Positions 1 to 5,123 of a stretch of 7,130 bases of DNA are shown one piece after another; within the stretch, counting starts at the first letter, position 1, and each line of letters starts with the position of its first letter. The stretch spans positions 1 through 7,130 of the forward strand of contig JAHZCM010000103.1 in the NCBI GenBank assembly GCA_019422905.1. Direction: 5' to 3'. The notes beneath the pieces were generated by a model. The model saw only the letters and a list, made by a program, of their open reading frames with translations. It made no database searches and was not told the origin of the DNA. The translations under genes and the position numbers were made by a program. The DNA is from Oscillospiraceae bacterium (lineage in GTDB: Bacteria > Bacillota > Clostridia > Oscillospirales > Acutalibacteraceae).

Positions 1-259
1 CCCCCCTCAGCCCTTCTCTAAAGCCGAGGATGCAGAGCACCCCGATAGCAGGAGCAATCCCTCCTATTTTGACCACAATTGCAACCCGTTGCGCTTCCTG
101 CTCCATGGTCAATGTTCCCTCTGGCGTCGGGAAACTTGCCGTCCGGCAAATCTTTCTGCGAGCACCGTGAGGTTGTCTAACTATGACCGCAAATGCGCAG
201 CGACTGCCATGCTCCTTGAAGAGAGCTTTAATGAGAGTGCCCGCCGCTTCCCTCTCCAT
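1..259 (-). CDS. Hypothetical protein, C-terminus cut by left window edge
   Basis: This minus-strand frame starts at an ATG (257-259) and stays open for 86 codons to the window edge. The ATG has a GGAGGG ribosome site (270-275) ten bases upstream, and a good promoter (328-356) lies directly behind it, so transcription and translation are plausible. I do not recognise the product. Residues 30-56 repeat, in the same frame, the peptide encoded just upstream of and across the start (shared core FPTPEGTL followed by MExEA). The second copy brings its own ATG at 104-106, again with a GAGGG-type site, so an internal start at residue 52 is possible. The part after it is moderately hydrophobic (VAIVVKIGGIAPAIGVLCIL) and could be a short membrane segment. 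It could also be a dispersed repeat that happens to stay open. Confidence 0.35.
   Translation of the reverse strand, partial: MEREAAGTLIKALFKEHGSRCAFAVIVRQPHGARRKICRTASFPTPEGTLTMEQEAQRVAIVVKIGGIAPAIGVLCILGFREGLRG
92..172 (-). repeat. 81-bp direct repeat, copy 2 (downstream on the minus strand)
   Basis: This copy matches 245-325 at about 70 of 81 positions with no gaps, offset by exactly 153 bp (51 codons), so both copies are in the same minus-strand frame. It contains a small inverted repeat, TTGCC-GTCC-GGCAA (136-149), and on the minus strand ends with AGAGGG, then ATG, then a run encoding EQEA. Several differences are silent or conservative at the protein level, but most are not, so protein-level selection is not clearly shown. 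Confidence 0.85.
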
Positions 260-325
260 GATCAATGTTCCCTCCGGCGTCGGGAATCTTGCCACCCGGC
301 AAATCTTTCCGCGAACGCTGTGAGG
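245..325 (-). repeat. 81-bp direct repeat, copy 1 (promoter-proximal)
   Basis: This is the partner of 92-172. Its right end abuts the -10 box of the promoter at 328-356, so the predicted transcript starts inside this repeat copy. It carries the same TTGCC/GGCAA inverted repeat with a different four-base loop, a better ribosome site (GGAGGG) and the ATG at 257-259. The coupling of repeat, ribosome site and start codon suggests duplication of a leader-plus-start cassette. Confidence 0.85.
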
Positions 326-327
326 CT

Positions 328-356
328 ATTATACCACAGCTCTCTCAAAATGACAA
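328..356 (-). promoter_or_regulatory. SigA-type promoter for the leftmost minus-strand ORF
   Basis: On the minus strand, TTGTCA (351-356) is followed by a 17-bp spacer and a perfect TATAAT (328-333). The predicted transcription start is near 321, about 60 bases before the first ATG. It lies about 40 bp beyond the terminator at 395-431, so it begins a new transcript separate from the long unit to the right. Confidence 0.75.
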
Positions 357-394
357 TTATCTTCTGCATTGCAAGCTCAGAAGCCTAAATTTCC

Positions 395-431
395 ATAAAA
401 AAGAAGCCCTTTCATTTTCTGAAAGAGCTTC
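395..431 (-). terminator. Strong intrinsic terminator closing the 1.2-kb minus-strand unit
   Basis: On the minus strand a 12-bp stem (420-431 with 403-414, one G-U pair) closes a five-base GAAAA loop and is followed by six T residues (397-402). No T-run follows it on the plus strand, so it acts leftwards. It needs a minus-strand transcript arriving from the right, yet no protein gene lies there. This is one of the main reasons to propose a non-coding RNA. Confidence 0.85.
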
Positions 432-779
432 CTGAATTACTGCTATAAATTTGTTTATTTCAGTTACCTGTGCATTGGACTGTCCTCTGCAAAATCTCAC
501 TGTTGGGTTACTTTGGATTACAAATTCAAACCGATAAACATCTTTGTCTCGACTACTGAATTTTGTTTCTTACGCTTATCCTGCTTCTCAGCACCTTTAT
601 GCGTACATTGGAAACAACTCCAAACAACTCAAATTTTCATATATTAAATTTGTTTTGAATCGCTTTATATCCATGGGCTTTTAGGATTTTCCGACTATCT
701 GCATAAAATTGAAGATGGATTCTTCGGCTTTTCAAAAGCTAGAAATGTTGCACGTTAAGTCTGTCCTGAAGTCCGTTTT

Positions 780-833
780 GGCTGCTTACGTTTCCTTTTG
801 CGTTATCACTGGATAACGCAGAAACGCACAGCC
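780..833 (-). other. Three-segment hairpin inside the candidate RNA
   Basis: Nested pairing of 780-784 with 829-833 (5 bp), 789-794 with 821-826 (6 bp), and 800-807 with 812-819 (8 bp) is capped by a four-base loop at 808-811. The segments are separated by small asymmetric internal loops. Nineteen pairs in 54 bases, all Watson-Crick, are unlikely by chance in ordinary intergenic DNA. There is no T-run on either side, so it is not a terminator. Confidence 0.8.
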
Positions 834-841
834 GATATATG

Positions 842-1078
842 TCAACTCATGATTATCTGTACCAAATTTTCATTTATTGATGAAAGGACTTCCTGTCTCA
901 ATTGATTTTCGTTTGAAAGCGCCTGTCTTTTATCTCTATATATGTAGCAGCCGCCCTCATCCATCAGTCCTAAGACATTATCCTTTATCTTTTTTCAGTA
1001 CAGATCTTTTTTCCTTGCGGTATATTATCCGAGGCACAATGTACCACGGATAATATACTGCTCAATTTCGTTAGCCAT
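842..1078 (-). pseudogene. Possible remnant of a small gene, or two micro-ORFs, in the RNA unit
   Basis: One minus-strand frame starts at an ATG (1076-1078) with GGTGAGG three bases before it, encodes MANEIEQYIIRGTLCLG, and stops at a TAA (1025-1027). The same frame continues through one more stop (TGA) and then encodes a 40-residue stretch from an ATG at 962-964 to a TGA at 842-844, beginning MDEGGCYIYRDKRQ. Without the two internal stops it would be a 78-residue polar helical protein. I do not recognise it. The first stop lies in the 12-bp stem at 1020-1058, so the sequence could equally be non-coding. The frame is visible; decay is inference. Confidence 0.2.
1017..1061 (-). other. Long 12-bp hairpin with inner helix
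   Basis: A perfect 12-bp stem (1020-1031 with 1047-1058) encloses a second helix (1033-1037 with 1041-1045) closed by a three-base loop. On the minus strand the inner helix is complete through one G-U pair; on the plus strand the outer stem extends three pairs through one G-U pair. The structural evidence therefore does not decide the strand. The promoter and terminator around it favour minus. Confidence 0.8.
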
Positions 1079-1596
1079 TGGCCTCACCAGCTTTCTTTGT
1101 TATATTTGCCTTTTCGGCTCCCACAGTGTTCCCGTTTCCGCTCCGCTCGATTTTGATTCTCAAAGTCTCCGTTCACAAAGATGTTTCCTGTTGCCTCGCT
1201 TCTGCTTTCGTTTCCTGCTTTTCGCTCTCGGCGTTTCTCTCCACCCCTGTGATTCTTCAGCCGATGCTTTCGCTTGAATCCCCTGTCAGGAATGTTTCCA
1301 CTTTTACGATTTCTCAGGAACTACTTCGACTATGCCGGATACCTTCTCTCGATCCGTTTTTCTGTCTCAATCCTCTGCCGAGCAGCCAATCGGATCTTTG
1401 AAACACTGCGCCAAGAGTTTTTTCCTCCTGCACCTTTCCCTCTTCAGAGCTTTAATCCGCTCCGCGTGCTGAACCTCTTCGATTTCTTTCTGAAGCTTTT
1501 TTGAGCTTCCGCTTTTGGAAAATCATTTTTTGTTTCTTCACTTGATTTTCCGAATCTACTTCGCGTTCTCTGGAGGTTTTCCTCTTGTTTGACTAT

Positions 1597-1625
1597 ATAT
1601 TAGCACGCTTCGTGAATTTTGTCAA
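1597..1625 (-). promoter_or_regulatory. Strong extended -10 promoter of the 1.2-kb unit, with overlapping palindrome
   Basis: On the minus strand a perfect TTGACA (1620-1625), a 17-bp spacer, TGC just before the -10 box, and TAATAT (1597-1602) make a near-ideal SigA promoter. The spacer contains the inverted repeat CACG-N3-CGTG (1604-1614), which could be an operator, although it is short. The predicted start is about 1590, just before a small GAGG/CCTC hairpin. No start codon with a ribosome site follows closely, as expected for an RNA gene. Confidence 0.8.
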
Positions 1626-1820
1626 TAGTTATTTTGAACTTTTTCGAAAATATTTAGTTATATATGTCATACCGTCTCTAACTTGAATAAAGGGCGCATG
1701 CAGGCTAAAACTAGAAGCCGTACCTGCGATACTTTTCCCTTCAACCGGCAAAATTTCAAAGCAGATCAGCATTGTTTTCCCGCGTCGGAAACGCGAGTTT
1801 GCGCATCCATGAAAATTAGC
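1626..1820. other. Non-coding spacer
   Basis: I see no gene here. The 63-codon plus-strand frame beginning at 1683 has no good ribosome site and overlaps the promoter of the next gene. Two modest inverted repeats are visible: 1700-1704 with 1723-1727, and CGCGT with ACGCG at 1781-1795. Neither has a T-run. Confidence 0.5.
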
Positions 1821-1849
1821 TTGACTTTATTCCCGGTTCACGCTACAAT
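1821..1849 (+). promoter_or_regulatory. SigA-type promoter of the DUF1292 gene
   Basis: TTGACT (1821-1826), a 17-bp spacer and TACAAT (1844-1849) match the housekeeping consensus well. The expected start near 1856 leaves a 43-base leader before the ATG at 1899. The downstream 6S-like RNA may also depend on this promoter through read-through and processing. Confidence 0.75.
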
Positions 1850-1898
1850 AATTGCAACGGGACGCCCCGTTTAAAGACAGAAAGGAAGGCTTAGAACC

Positions 1899-2207
1899 AT
1901 GAGCATAGAAAACGAACAGGAGTACGAGGCCGATCTGGTCGTCCTGCTGGATGACGAAGGTACAGAGCATGAGTTTGAAATCATCGATGAAATCGAAAAC
2001 GATGACGGCTATTTCATGGCTCTTGTCCCGACGCTGCGCGATGCGGACAGCGAGATCGCAGATGCCGACGAGTATTACATCTTCGAGCTTGTCAACGTAG
2101 ACGGCGAAGAGCAGCTCTCCGAGGTTGAGGACGAAGCACTGCTCGACAAGCTGGCTGAAATTTTTGAAGAGCGCTACGCACAGGCGATGGAGGAAGAGGA
2201 GGAATAA
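1899..2207 (+). CDS. DUF1292 (YrzB-like, UPF0473-type) protein
   Basis: The 102-residue product is strongly acidic and fits DUF1292, a small Firmicutes family of unknown biochemical function. The family core is visible at about residues 8-80: a run beginning ADLVVLLDDEGTEHEFE, then a middle part ending EYYIFELVNVDGEEQL, then an acidic helical tail. In Bacillus relatives the gene sits with yrzL and yrrK/yqgF; here it is alone on its strand, followed by a structured RNA. The start at 1899 is supported by AAGGAAGG about nine bases upstream and by the promoter at 1821-1849. The product is probably cytoplasmic: no signal peptide or membrane segment is seen. The family call is firm and the function is unknown. 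Confidence 0.85.
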   Translation: MSIENEQEYEADLVVLLDDEGTEHEFEIIDEIENDDGYFMALVPTLRDADSEIADADEYYIFELVNVDGEEQLSEVEDEALLDKLAEIFEERYAQAMEEEEE

Positions 2208-2249
2208 CCTCCCGCGCATAACAGCCATGCGCACGTAAACAATAGAATT

Positions 2250-2445
2250 ACCTGCCCGATACGCGGACCGTGCAAGAATAACCCTACACTCAAATACTCG
2301 GGAGCTCGCCTCCGCAGGCGGACTGCAGACCTCCCGGCGGCGGCTTGACCGCCGTTGGACGAAGGGAGCGAGAACCCTGTGGGAGAGCACCCACCTGCTT
2401 TTTTAGTAGCAGGTTATTGAGAGCACGTTACGGTCGGGCGGGGAT
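2250..2445 (+). ncRNA. ssrS: Probable 6S RNA
   Basis: This stretch between the DUF1292 stop and a terminator has no credible ORF but folds as an RNA with paired ends. A closing stem pairs 2251-2259 with 2434-2442 (9 bp, one G-U), extended by 2269-2273 with 2423-2427. An inner arm pairs 2305-2313 with 2364-2372 and carries a hairpin at 2338-2354. Between them is a large bubble whose 3' side holds two small competing hairpins (2379-2394 and 2393-2414). A rod of about 195 nt with a central bubble is the hallmark of 6S RNA, which binds the housekeeping sigma-RNA polymerase and templates short product RNAs. A TAGAAT at 2243-2248 could be a -10 box, but no -35 is clear, so processing from the upstream transcript is possible. 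The assignment rests on architecture and general resemblance, not alignment. Confidence 0.6.
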
Positions 2446-2460
2446 TTTTATGTCTGTTTC

Positions 2461-2485
2461 AAGGCGGTGCGAAACCGCCTTTTTT
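2461..2485 (+). terminator. Intrinsic terminator after the 6S-like RNA
   Basis: An 8-bp stem (2461-2468 with 2474-2481) with a GCGAA loop is followed by a T-run to 2485. It ends the DUF1292/6S transcript and separates it from azlC, whose start is 65 bases further on. Confidence 0.85.
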
Positions 2486-2549
2486 CGACCCTTTTCTTCC
2501 AGTTTCATGGAGCGGGGTCCGGTATACGGAAAGGAACATCCTTCGAATC

Positions 2550-3284
2550 ATGACGAAAACACAGTATTTTAAGGCCGGCATCCGGGACGGCCTGCCGATC
2601 TGCTTCGGATATTTTGCGGTGTCGTTCGCTTTCGGCATCCAGGCCTCCGCAATTGGGCTTACCGTGCTGGAGTCCGCCGTAATTTCCGCGGCAAACGTGA
2701 CCTCTGCCGGCCAGTTCGCCGCGCTCGGCATTATCGCCGCAGGCGCCTCCTACATAGAGCTTGCGTTTACCCAGCTCATCATCAATCTGCGGTACTTTCT
2801 GATGTCCTGTGCATTGTCGCAAAGGCTTTCGCCGGATATACACCCGCTGCACCGGCTCGGCATCGCCTATGGGATGACCGATGAAATTTTTGCCGTCAGC
2901 GTCAGCAGAGCAGAGCCGCTTTCCCCCTTTTACAGCTACGGGCTGATCGCTGTTGCGGTTCCCGGCTGGGTGCTCGGCACAATTACGGGCGCTGCGGCAG
3001 GCAATATTCTCCCCACTGTGCTCACAAATGCGCTCGGCATTGCAATTTACGGCATGTTCATCGCGATTGTGATTCCACCCGCAAAGGAAAGCCGCCCGGT
3101 TGCCGGTGTGGTCATTCTTTCCATGGCGCTTTCGGCGGTTTTCACCTATGCGCCATGGCTGCGGGAAATCTCTTCGGGCTTTCGCATCATTCTCGTAACG
3201 CTGCTGATCGCGGGCGGCGCGGCGTTTTTCTTTCCCCTGGAGGATAAGCCGTCGGATGTGAAGGAGGATCATGATGCGACCTGA
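2550..3284 (+). CDS. azlC: AzlC family branched-chain amino-acid exporter, large subunit
   Basis: The 244-residue integral membrane protein has the AzlC layout. An N-terminal amphipathic stretch leads into GLPICFGYFAVSFAFGI, followed by the family region around residues 48-62 (NVTSAGQFAALGIIA) and the conserved INLRYFLMSCAL near residue 80. After that come TDEIFAVS and several further hydrophobic segments, about six in all. With AzlD it forms a two-component permease of the LIV-E type, which exports branched-chain amino acids or analogues such as azaleucine; the true substrate here is inferred. The length is typical. The ribosome site (AAAGGAA, 2530-2536) is rather far from the ATG, and no clear promoter was seen between 2487 and 2549. 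The end overlaps azlD by 14 bases, indicating translational coupling. Confidence 0.92.
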   Translation: MTKTQYFKAGIRDGLPICFGYFAVSFAFGIQASAIGLTVLESAVISAANVTSAGQFAALGIIAAGASYIELAFTQLIINLRYFLMSCALSQRLSPDIHPLHRLGIAYGMTDEIFAVSVSRAEPLSPFYSYGLIAVAVPGWVLGTITGAAAGNILPTVLTNALGIAIYGMFIAIVIPPAKESRPVAGVVILSMALSAVFTYAPWLREISSGFRIILVTLLIAGGAAFFFPLEDKPSDVKEDHDAT

Positions 3285-3594
3285 AATTCTTGCCTACATC
3301 GCCGTCATGGCGATCGTCACCTATCTGATCCGCATGCTGCCGCTGACGCTGATCCGGCGGAAAATCACAAACCGGTATATCCGTTCTTTCTTATATTATG
3401 TCCCCTACACCACGCTTTCCGCAATGACCTTTCCGGCGATTCTCACCGCAACCGGCAGCGTGCTCAGCGCGGCGCTCGGCTTCGCCGCAGCGCTTATTCT
3501 GGCTTTTCGCGGCAAAAGCCTGTTGACCGTCGCGGTTTTTGCCAGTGCCATCGTGCTCGTCTGTGAGCTTATTTTGCCTTATCTGCCATTCTGA
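3271..3594 (+). CDS. azlD: AzlD family branched-chain amino-acid exporter, small subunit
   Basis: The 107-residue, almost wholly hydrophobic protein has about four membrane segments. It shows the AzlD signatures: TYLIRMLPLTLI near the N-terminus and YYVPYTTLSAMTFPAIL around residue 42. AzlD is the small partner required with AzlC for export. It has a strong AAGGAGG ribosome site at 3261-3267 inside the azlC end. Two ATG codons are adjacent (3271 and 3274); the second has the better six-base spacing, so the real product may be 106 residues. The gene ends at a hairpin shared with the convergent aldo/keto reductase gene. Confidence 0.9.
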   Translation: MMRPEILAYIAVMAIVTYLIRMLPLTLIRRKITNRYIRSFLYYVPYTTLSAMTFPAILTATGSVLSAALGFAAALILAFRGKSLLTVAVFASAIVLVCELILPYLPF

Positions 3595-3645
3595 TTTTTC
3601 AGGGAAAGCATTTTTAACCGTTTTTCGGCTTTCCTTATAAAGAAT

Positions 3646-3683
3646 ACGGGCGATATTCGATTGAATACCGCCCGTGTCTTTTT
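3646..3683. terminator. Shared terminator between azlD and the convergent reductase gene
   Basis: A 7-bp stem (3646-3652 with 3669-3675) is stacked on a 5-bp stem (3654-3658 with 3663-3667) with a GATT loop. On the plus strand a T-run follows (3679-3683), terminating azlCD. On the minus strand the single mismatch becomes a G-U pair, giving a continuous 13-bp stem, but the following T-stretch is broken, so minus-strand termination may be weaker. A second inverted repeat (GGAAAGC/GCTTTCC, about 3603-3634) lies just upstream. Confidence 0.75.
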
Positions 3684-3690
3684 CCTATAA

Positions 3691-4812
3691 TTACTTTTCA
3701 AAATGCGCCGCAACCGTTTTGAGATGCTCAATGATCGGCAAATGCTGCGGACATACGCCCTCGCACTGCCCGCACCCGATGCATGCGCTGGCCTTGCCGA
3801 AATCGCGCGTCAGGTTCTCATAATACTCGCTCTGCGGCGTCCAGCTTTTCCCCTTGATCTCCTGCATATCCGCATTGTAAAGGGAGAAATATTTCGGAAT
3901 CGCAATGTTCATCGGGCACCCGTCCGTACAATAGGCGCAACCCGTGCAAGGAATCGCAATATTCGCATTGATTTTCTCCACGGCCTTGTGTACAACGGCA
4001 ACTTCCTCCGCGTTCAGCGGCTTGAAGTCCTGCATATACGAGGTGTTATCCAGAAGCTGCTCCATGCTGCTCATCCCTGAAAGAACTATCTTCACGTTGT
4101 CGAGACTCGCAGCAAAGCGAATCGCCCAGGACGGAACGGACATTTCCGGATGATGGGCCTTGAACATTTCCGCCACGTCGTCCGGCACTGCCGCCAGCGT
4201 GCCGCCCTTTACCGGCTCCATAACAAAGACGGGAATCTTGTGCTTGACCGCTACTTCGTAGCATCTGCGCGACTGCACGCCCGCGCTGTCCCAATCGAGA
4301 TAGTTGATCTGTAGCTGCACAAATTCGAATTCCGGGTGCTCCGTCAGCACCTTGTCCAGCAGCTCCGCCCCGTCGTGGAAGGAAAAACCGATATGCCGGA
4401 TCAATCCTTTCGCTTTCTTGTCCTGAATCCAGGAAAAGCAGTCGAGCGCATTGTATGTATCATAGCTGTGGGAATTGATGTCATGCAGCAGATAATAATC
4501 AAAAAAATCGACGCCCGTTTTTTCCCGCTGCGCATCAAAAATGCGGTCGCGGTCCTCCTTGGTTTTTAAAAATCCGGCGTGCAGCTTTGTCGCCAACGTA
4601 AAGCTGTCGCGCGGATGGCGCTTCACAAGCGCTTCCTTCGCGGCGCGCTCGCTGTTGAACGCACAGTACATCCACGCGGTATCGAAATAGGTAAAGCCGC
4701 GCTCAAGGAAAGTATCCACCATCTTTTTTGTCTGTTCCATGTCGATCTTGCCCGGATCATTTGCGTCCAGCGACGGCAAACGCATCAAGCCAAAGCCCAA
4801 CTTTTTTTCCAT
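3691..4812 (-). CDS. Aldo/keto reductase with C-terminal twin [4Fe-4S] domain
   Basis: Residues 1-280 form an aldo/keto reductase barrel with the catalytic tetrad visible as D44, Y49 (FDTAWMY), K76 (LATKLH) and H110 (YYLLHD). Residues 289-299 (CTGCAYCTDGC) and 344-354 (CIGCGQCEGVC) are two CX2CX2CX3C motifs, each followed by P, typical of ferredoxin-like [4Fe-4S] clusters. Such fusions are common in Clostridia; the physiological substrate and electron partner are usually unknown. The enzyme is expected to be cytosolic. I chose the start at 4812 (373 residues) because GGAGGA lies seven bases upstream and the barrel begins right after it with GFGLMRLP. The longer 402-residue frame adds a basic N-terminus with no family support. 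It lies 95 bases downstream of the double-CxxC gene on the same strand, and has a possible promoter of its own. Confidence 0.93.
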   Translation of the reverse strand: MEKKLGFGLMRLPSLDANDPGKIDMEQTKKMVDTFLERGFTYFDTAWMYCAFNSERAAKEALVKRHPRDSFTLATKLHAGFLKTKEDRDRIFDAQREKTGVDFFDYYLLHDINSHSYDTYNALDCFSWIQDKKAKGLIRHIGFSFHDGAELLDKVLTEHPEFEFVQLQINYLDWDSAGVQSRRCYEVAVKHKIPVFVMEPVKGGTLAAVPDDVAEMFKAHHPEMSVPSWAIRFAASLDNVKIVLSGMSSMEQLLDNTSYMQDFKPLNAEEVAVVHKAVEKINANIAIPCTGCAYCTDGCPMNIAIPKYFSLYNADMQEIKGKSWTPQSEYYENLTRDFGKASACIGCGQCEGVCPQHLPIIEHLKTVAAHFEK

Positions 4813-4833
4813 GTGAGATTCCTCCGTTTTCAT

Positions 4834-4863
4834 CATAATATCAACTATTATGGCATACAGCAA
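4834..4863 (-). promoter_or_regulatory. Possible internal promoter with palindromic operator before the reductase gene
   Basis: On the minus strand TTGCTG (4858-4863), a 17-bp spacer and TATTAT (4835-4840) form a moderate promoter. A perfect inverted repeat of seven-base arms, CATAATA and TATTATG, spaced by five bases (4834-4852), covers the -10 box and half the spacer. That is where a repressor would bind. It could let the reductase be expressed separately from the upstream small gene. Confidence 0.45.
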
Positions 4864-4907
4864 AAAGCCAAGCCGCTTTTTTAAACGCGGCCGCTTCATC
4901 CTGCCGC

Positions 4908-5123
4908 TTATTCTTCCAGCTTCATCTGATAAATCAGATAGTCCAGATCATCGATTTGCTTTTGGACCGCATGCATCTGCTCCATCAGGACGCATCGCCG
5001 GCATGTCAGGATGCGAAGCCGCTCCACGCGGCCCCCTGCGTGCCCCGCCGATAAAAAGCGCTCAATTTCTGCCGGCGTACAGCCTATGTCCTCCAGAAAG
5101 CAACGGATACAATCGACCCTCAT
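4908..5123 (-). CDS. Small helical protein with two CxxC motifs (unknown function)
   Basis: The 71-residue product starts MRVDCIRCFLEDIGC and ends with a heptad-like helix containing LMEQMHAVQKQIDDLDYLIY. That ending resembles the C-terminal dimerisation helix of MerR-type regulators, but no DNA-binding domain is present. Cysteines occur as C5-x-x-C8 and C41-x-x-C44, plus C15, so metal binding or redox sensing is possible. I have the impression that proteins of this type sit beside aldo/keto reductases in Clostridia, but could not check it. It lies upstream of the reductase on the same strand and downstream of a LysR-divergent promoter. The start is uncertain: the frame is open to 5285, with an ATG at 5189 that overlaps the stop of a mini-ORF, but the residues before 5123 look non-coding (G- and A-rich). 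The ATG at 5123 has no close ribosome site. Confidence 0.7.
   Translation of the reverse strand: MRVDCIRCFLEDIGCTPAEIERFLSAGHAGGRVERLRILTCRRCVLMEQMHAVQKQIDDLDYLIYQMKLEE

Larger units (their letters stand above)
395..1590 (-). ncRNA. Candidate large structured non-coding RNA, about 1.2 kb
   Basis: A near-consensus promoter (1597-1625) and a strong terminator (395-431) delimit this unit, and no minus-strand frame of 60 codons or more lies inside it. The minus strand is purine-rich with many GAAA-like stretches, as in large folded RNAs. Stems visible by eye include 1573-1584 (4 bp, right at the 5' end), 1492-1509 (6 bp), 1517-1551 (9 bp), 1017-1061 (12 bp plus an inner helix) and 780-833 (5+6+8 bp). 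Base composition is lower in GC than the flanking genes. I cannot match it to a known class: OLE, ROOL and GOLLD are established bacterial large RNAs, but all are shorter than this unit. The alternative is a decayed mobile-element gene, since fragments of protein-like sequence occur (1367-1522 and 842-1078). Promoter, terminator and stems are seen; function is inference. Confidence 0.5.

Noticed and set aside
92..325. CRISPR array
   Set aside because: There are only two 81-bp copies, too long for CRISPR repeats, with a 72-bp interval and a shared reading frame.
89..388. 99-codon plus-strand frame over the repeats
   Set aside because: It runs against the promoter at 328-356 and has no ribosome site; its internal repetition only reflects the DNA repeat.
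1078..1401. 107-codon plus-strand frame
   Set aside because: It has no ribosome site, runs antisense to the promoter-terminator unit, and its Ser/Phe/Pro/Leu-rich composition is just the complement of a purine-rich minus strand.
1683..1874. 63-codon plus-strand frame before the DUF1292 gene
   Set aside because: It covers that gene's promoter, lacks a ribosome site and has no protein-like features.
1827..2390. 187-codon minus-strand frame
   Set aside because: It is antisense to the DUF1292 gene and the 6S-like RNA and shows no family features.
2505..3272. 255-codon minus-strand frame
   Set aside because: It is a shadow of azlC, rich in Arg, Gly, His and Cys; azlC has clear family motifs.
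4813..4899. 29-residue N-terminal extension of the aldo/keto reductase
   Set aside because: GGAGGA lies seven bases before the ATG at 4812 and the barrel begins there; the extension crosses a likely promoter.
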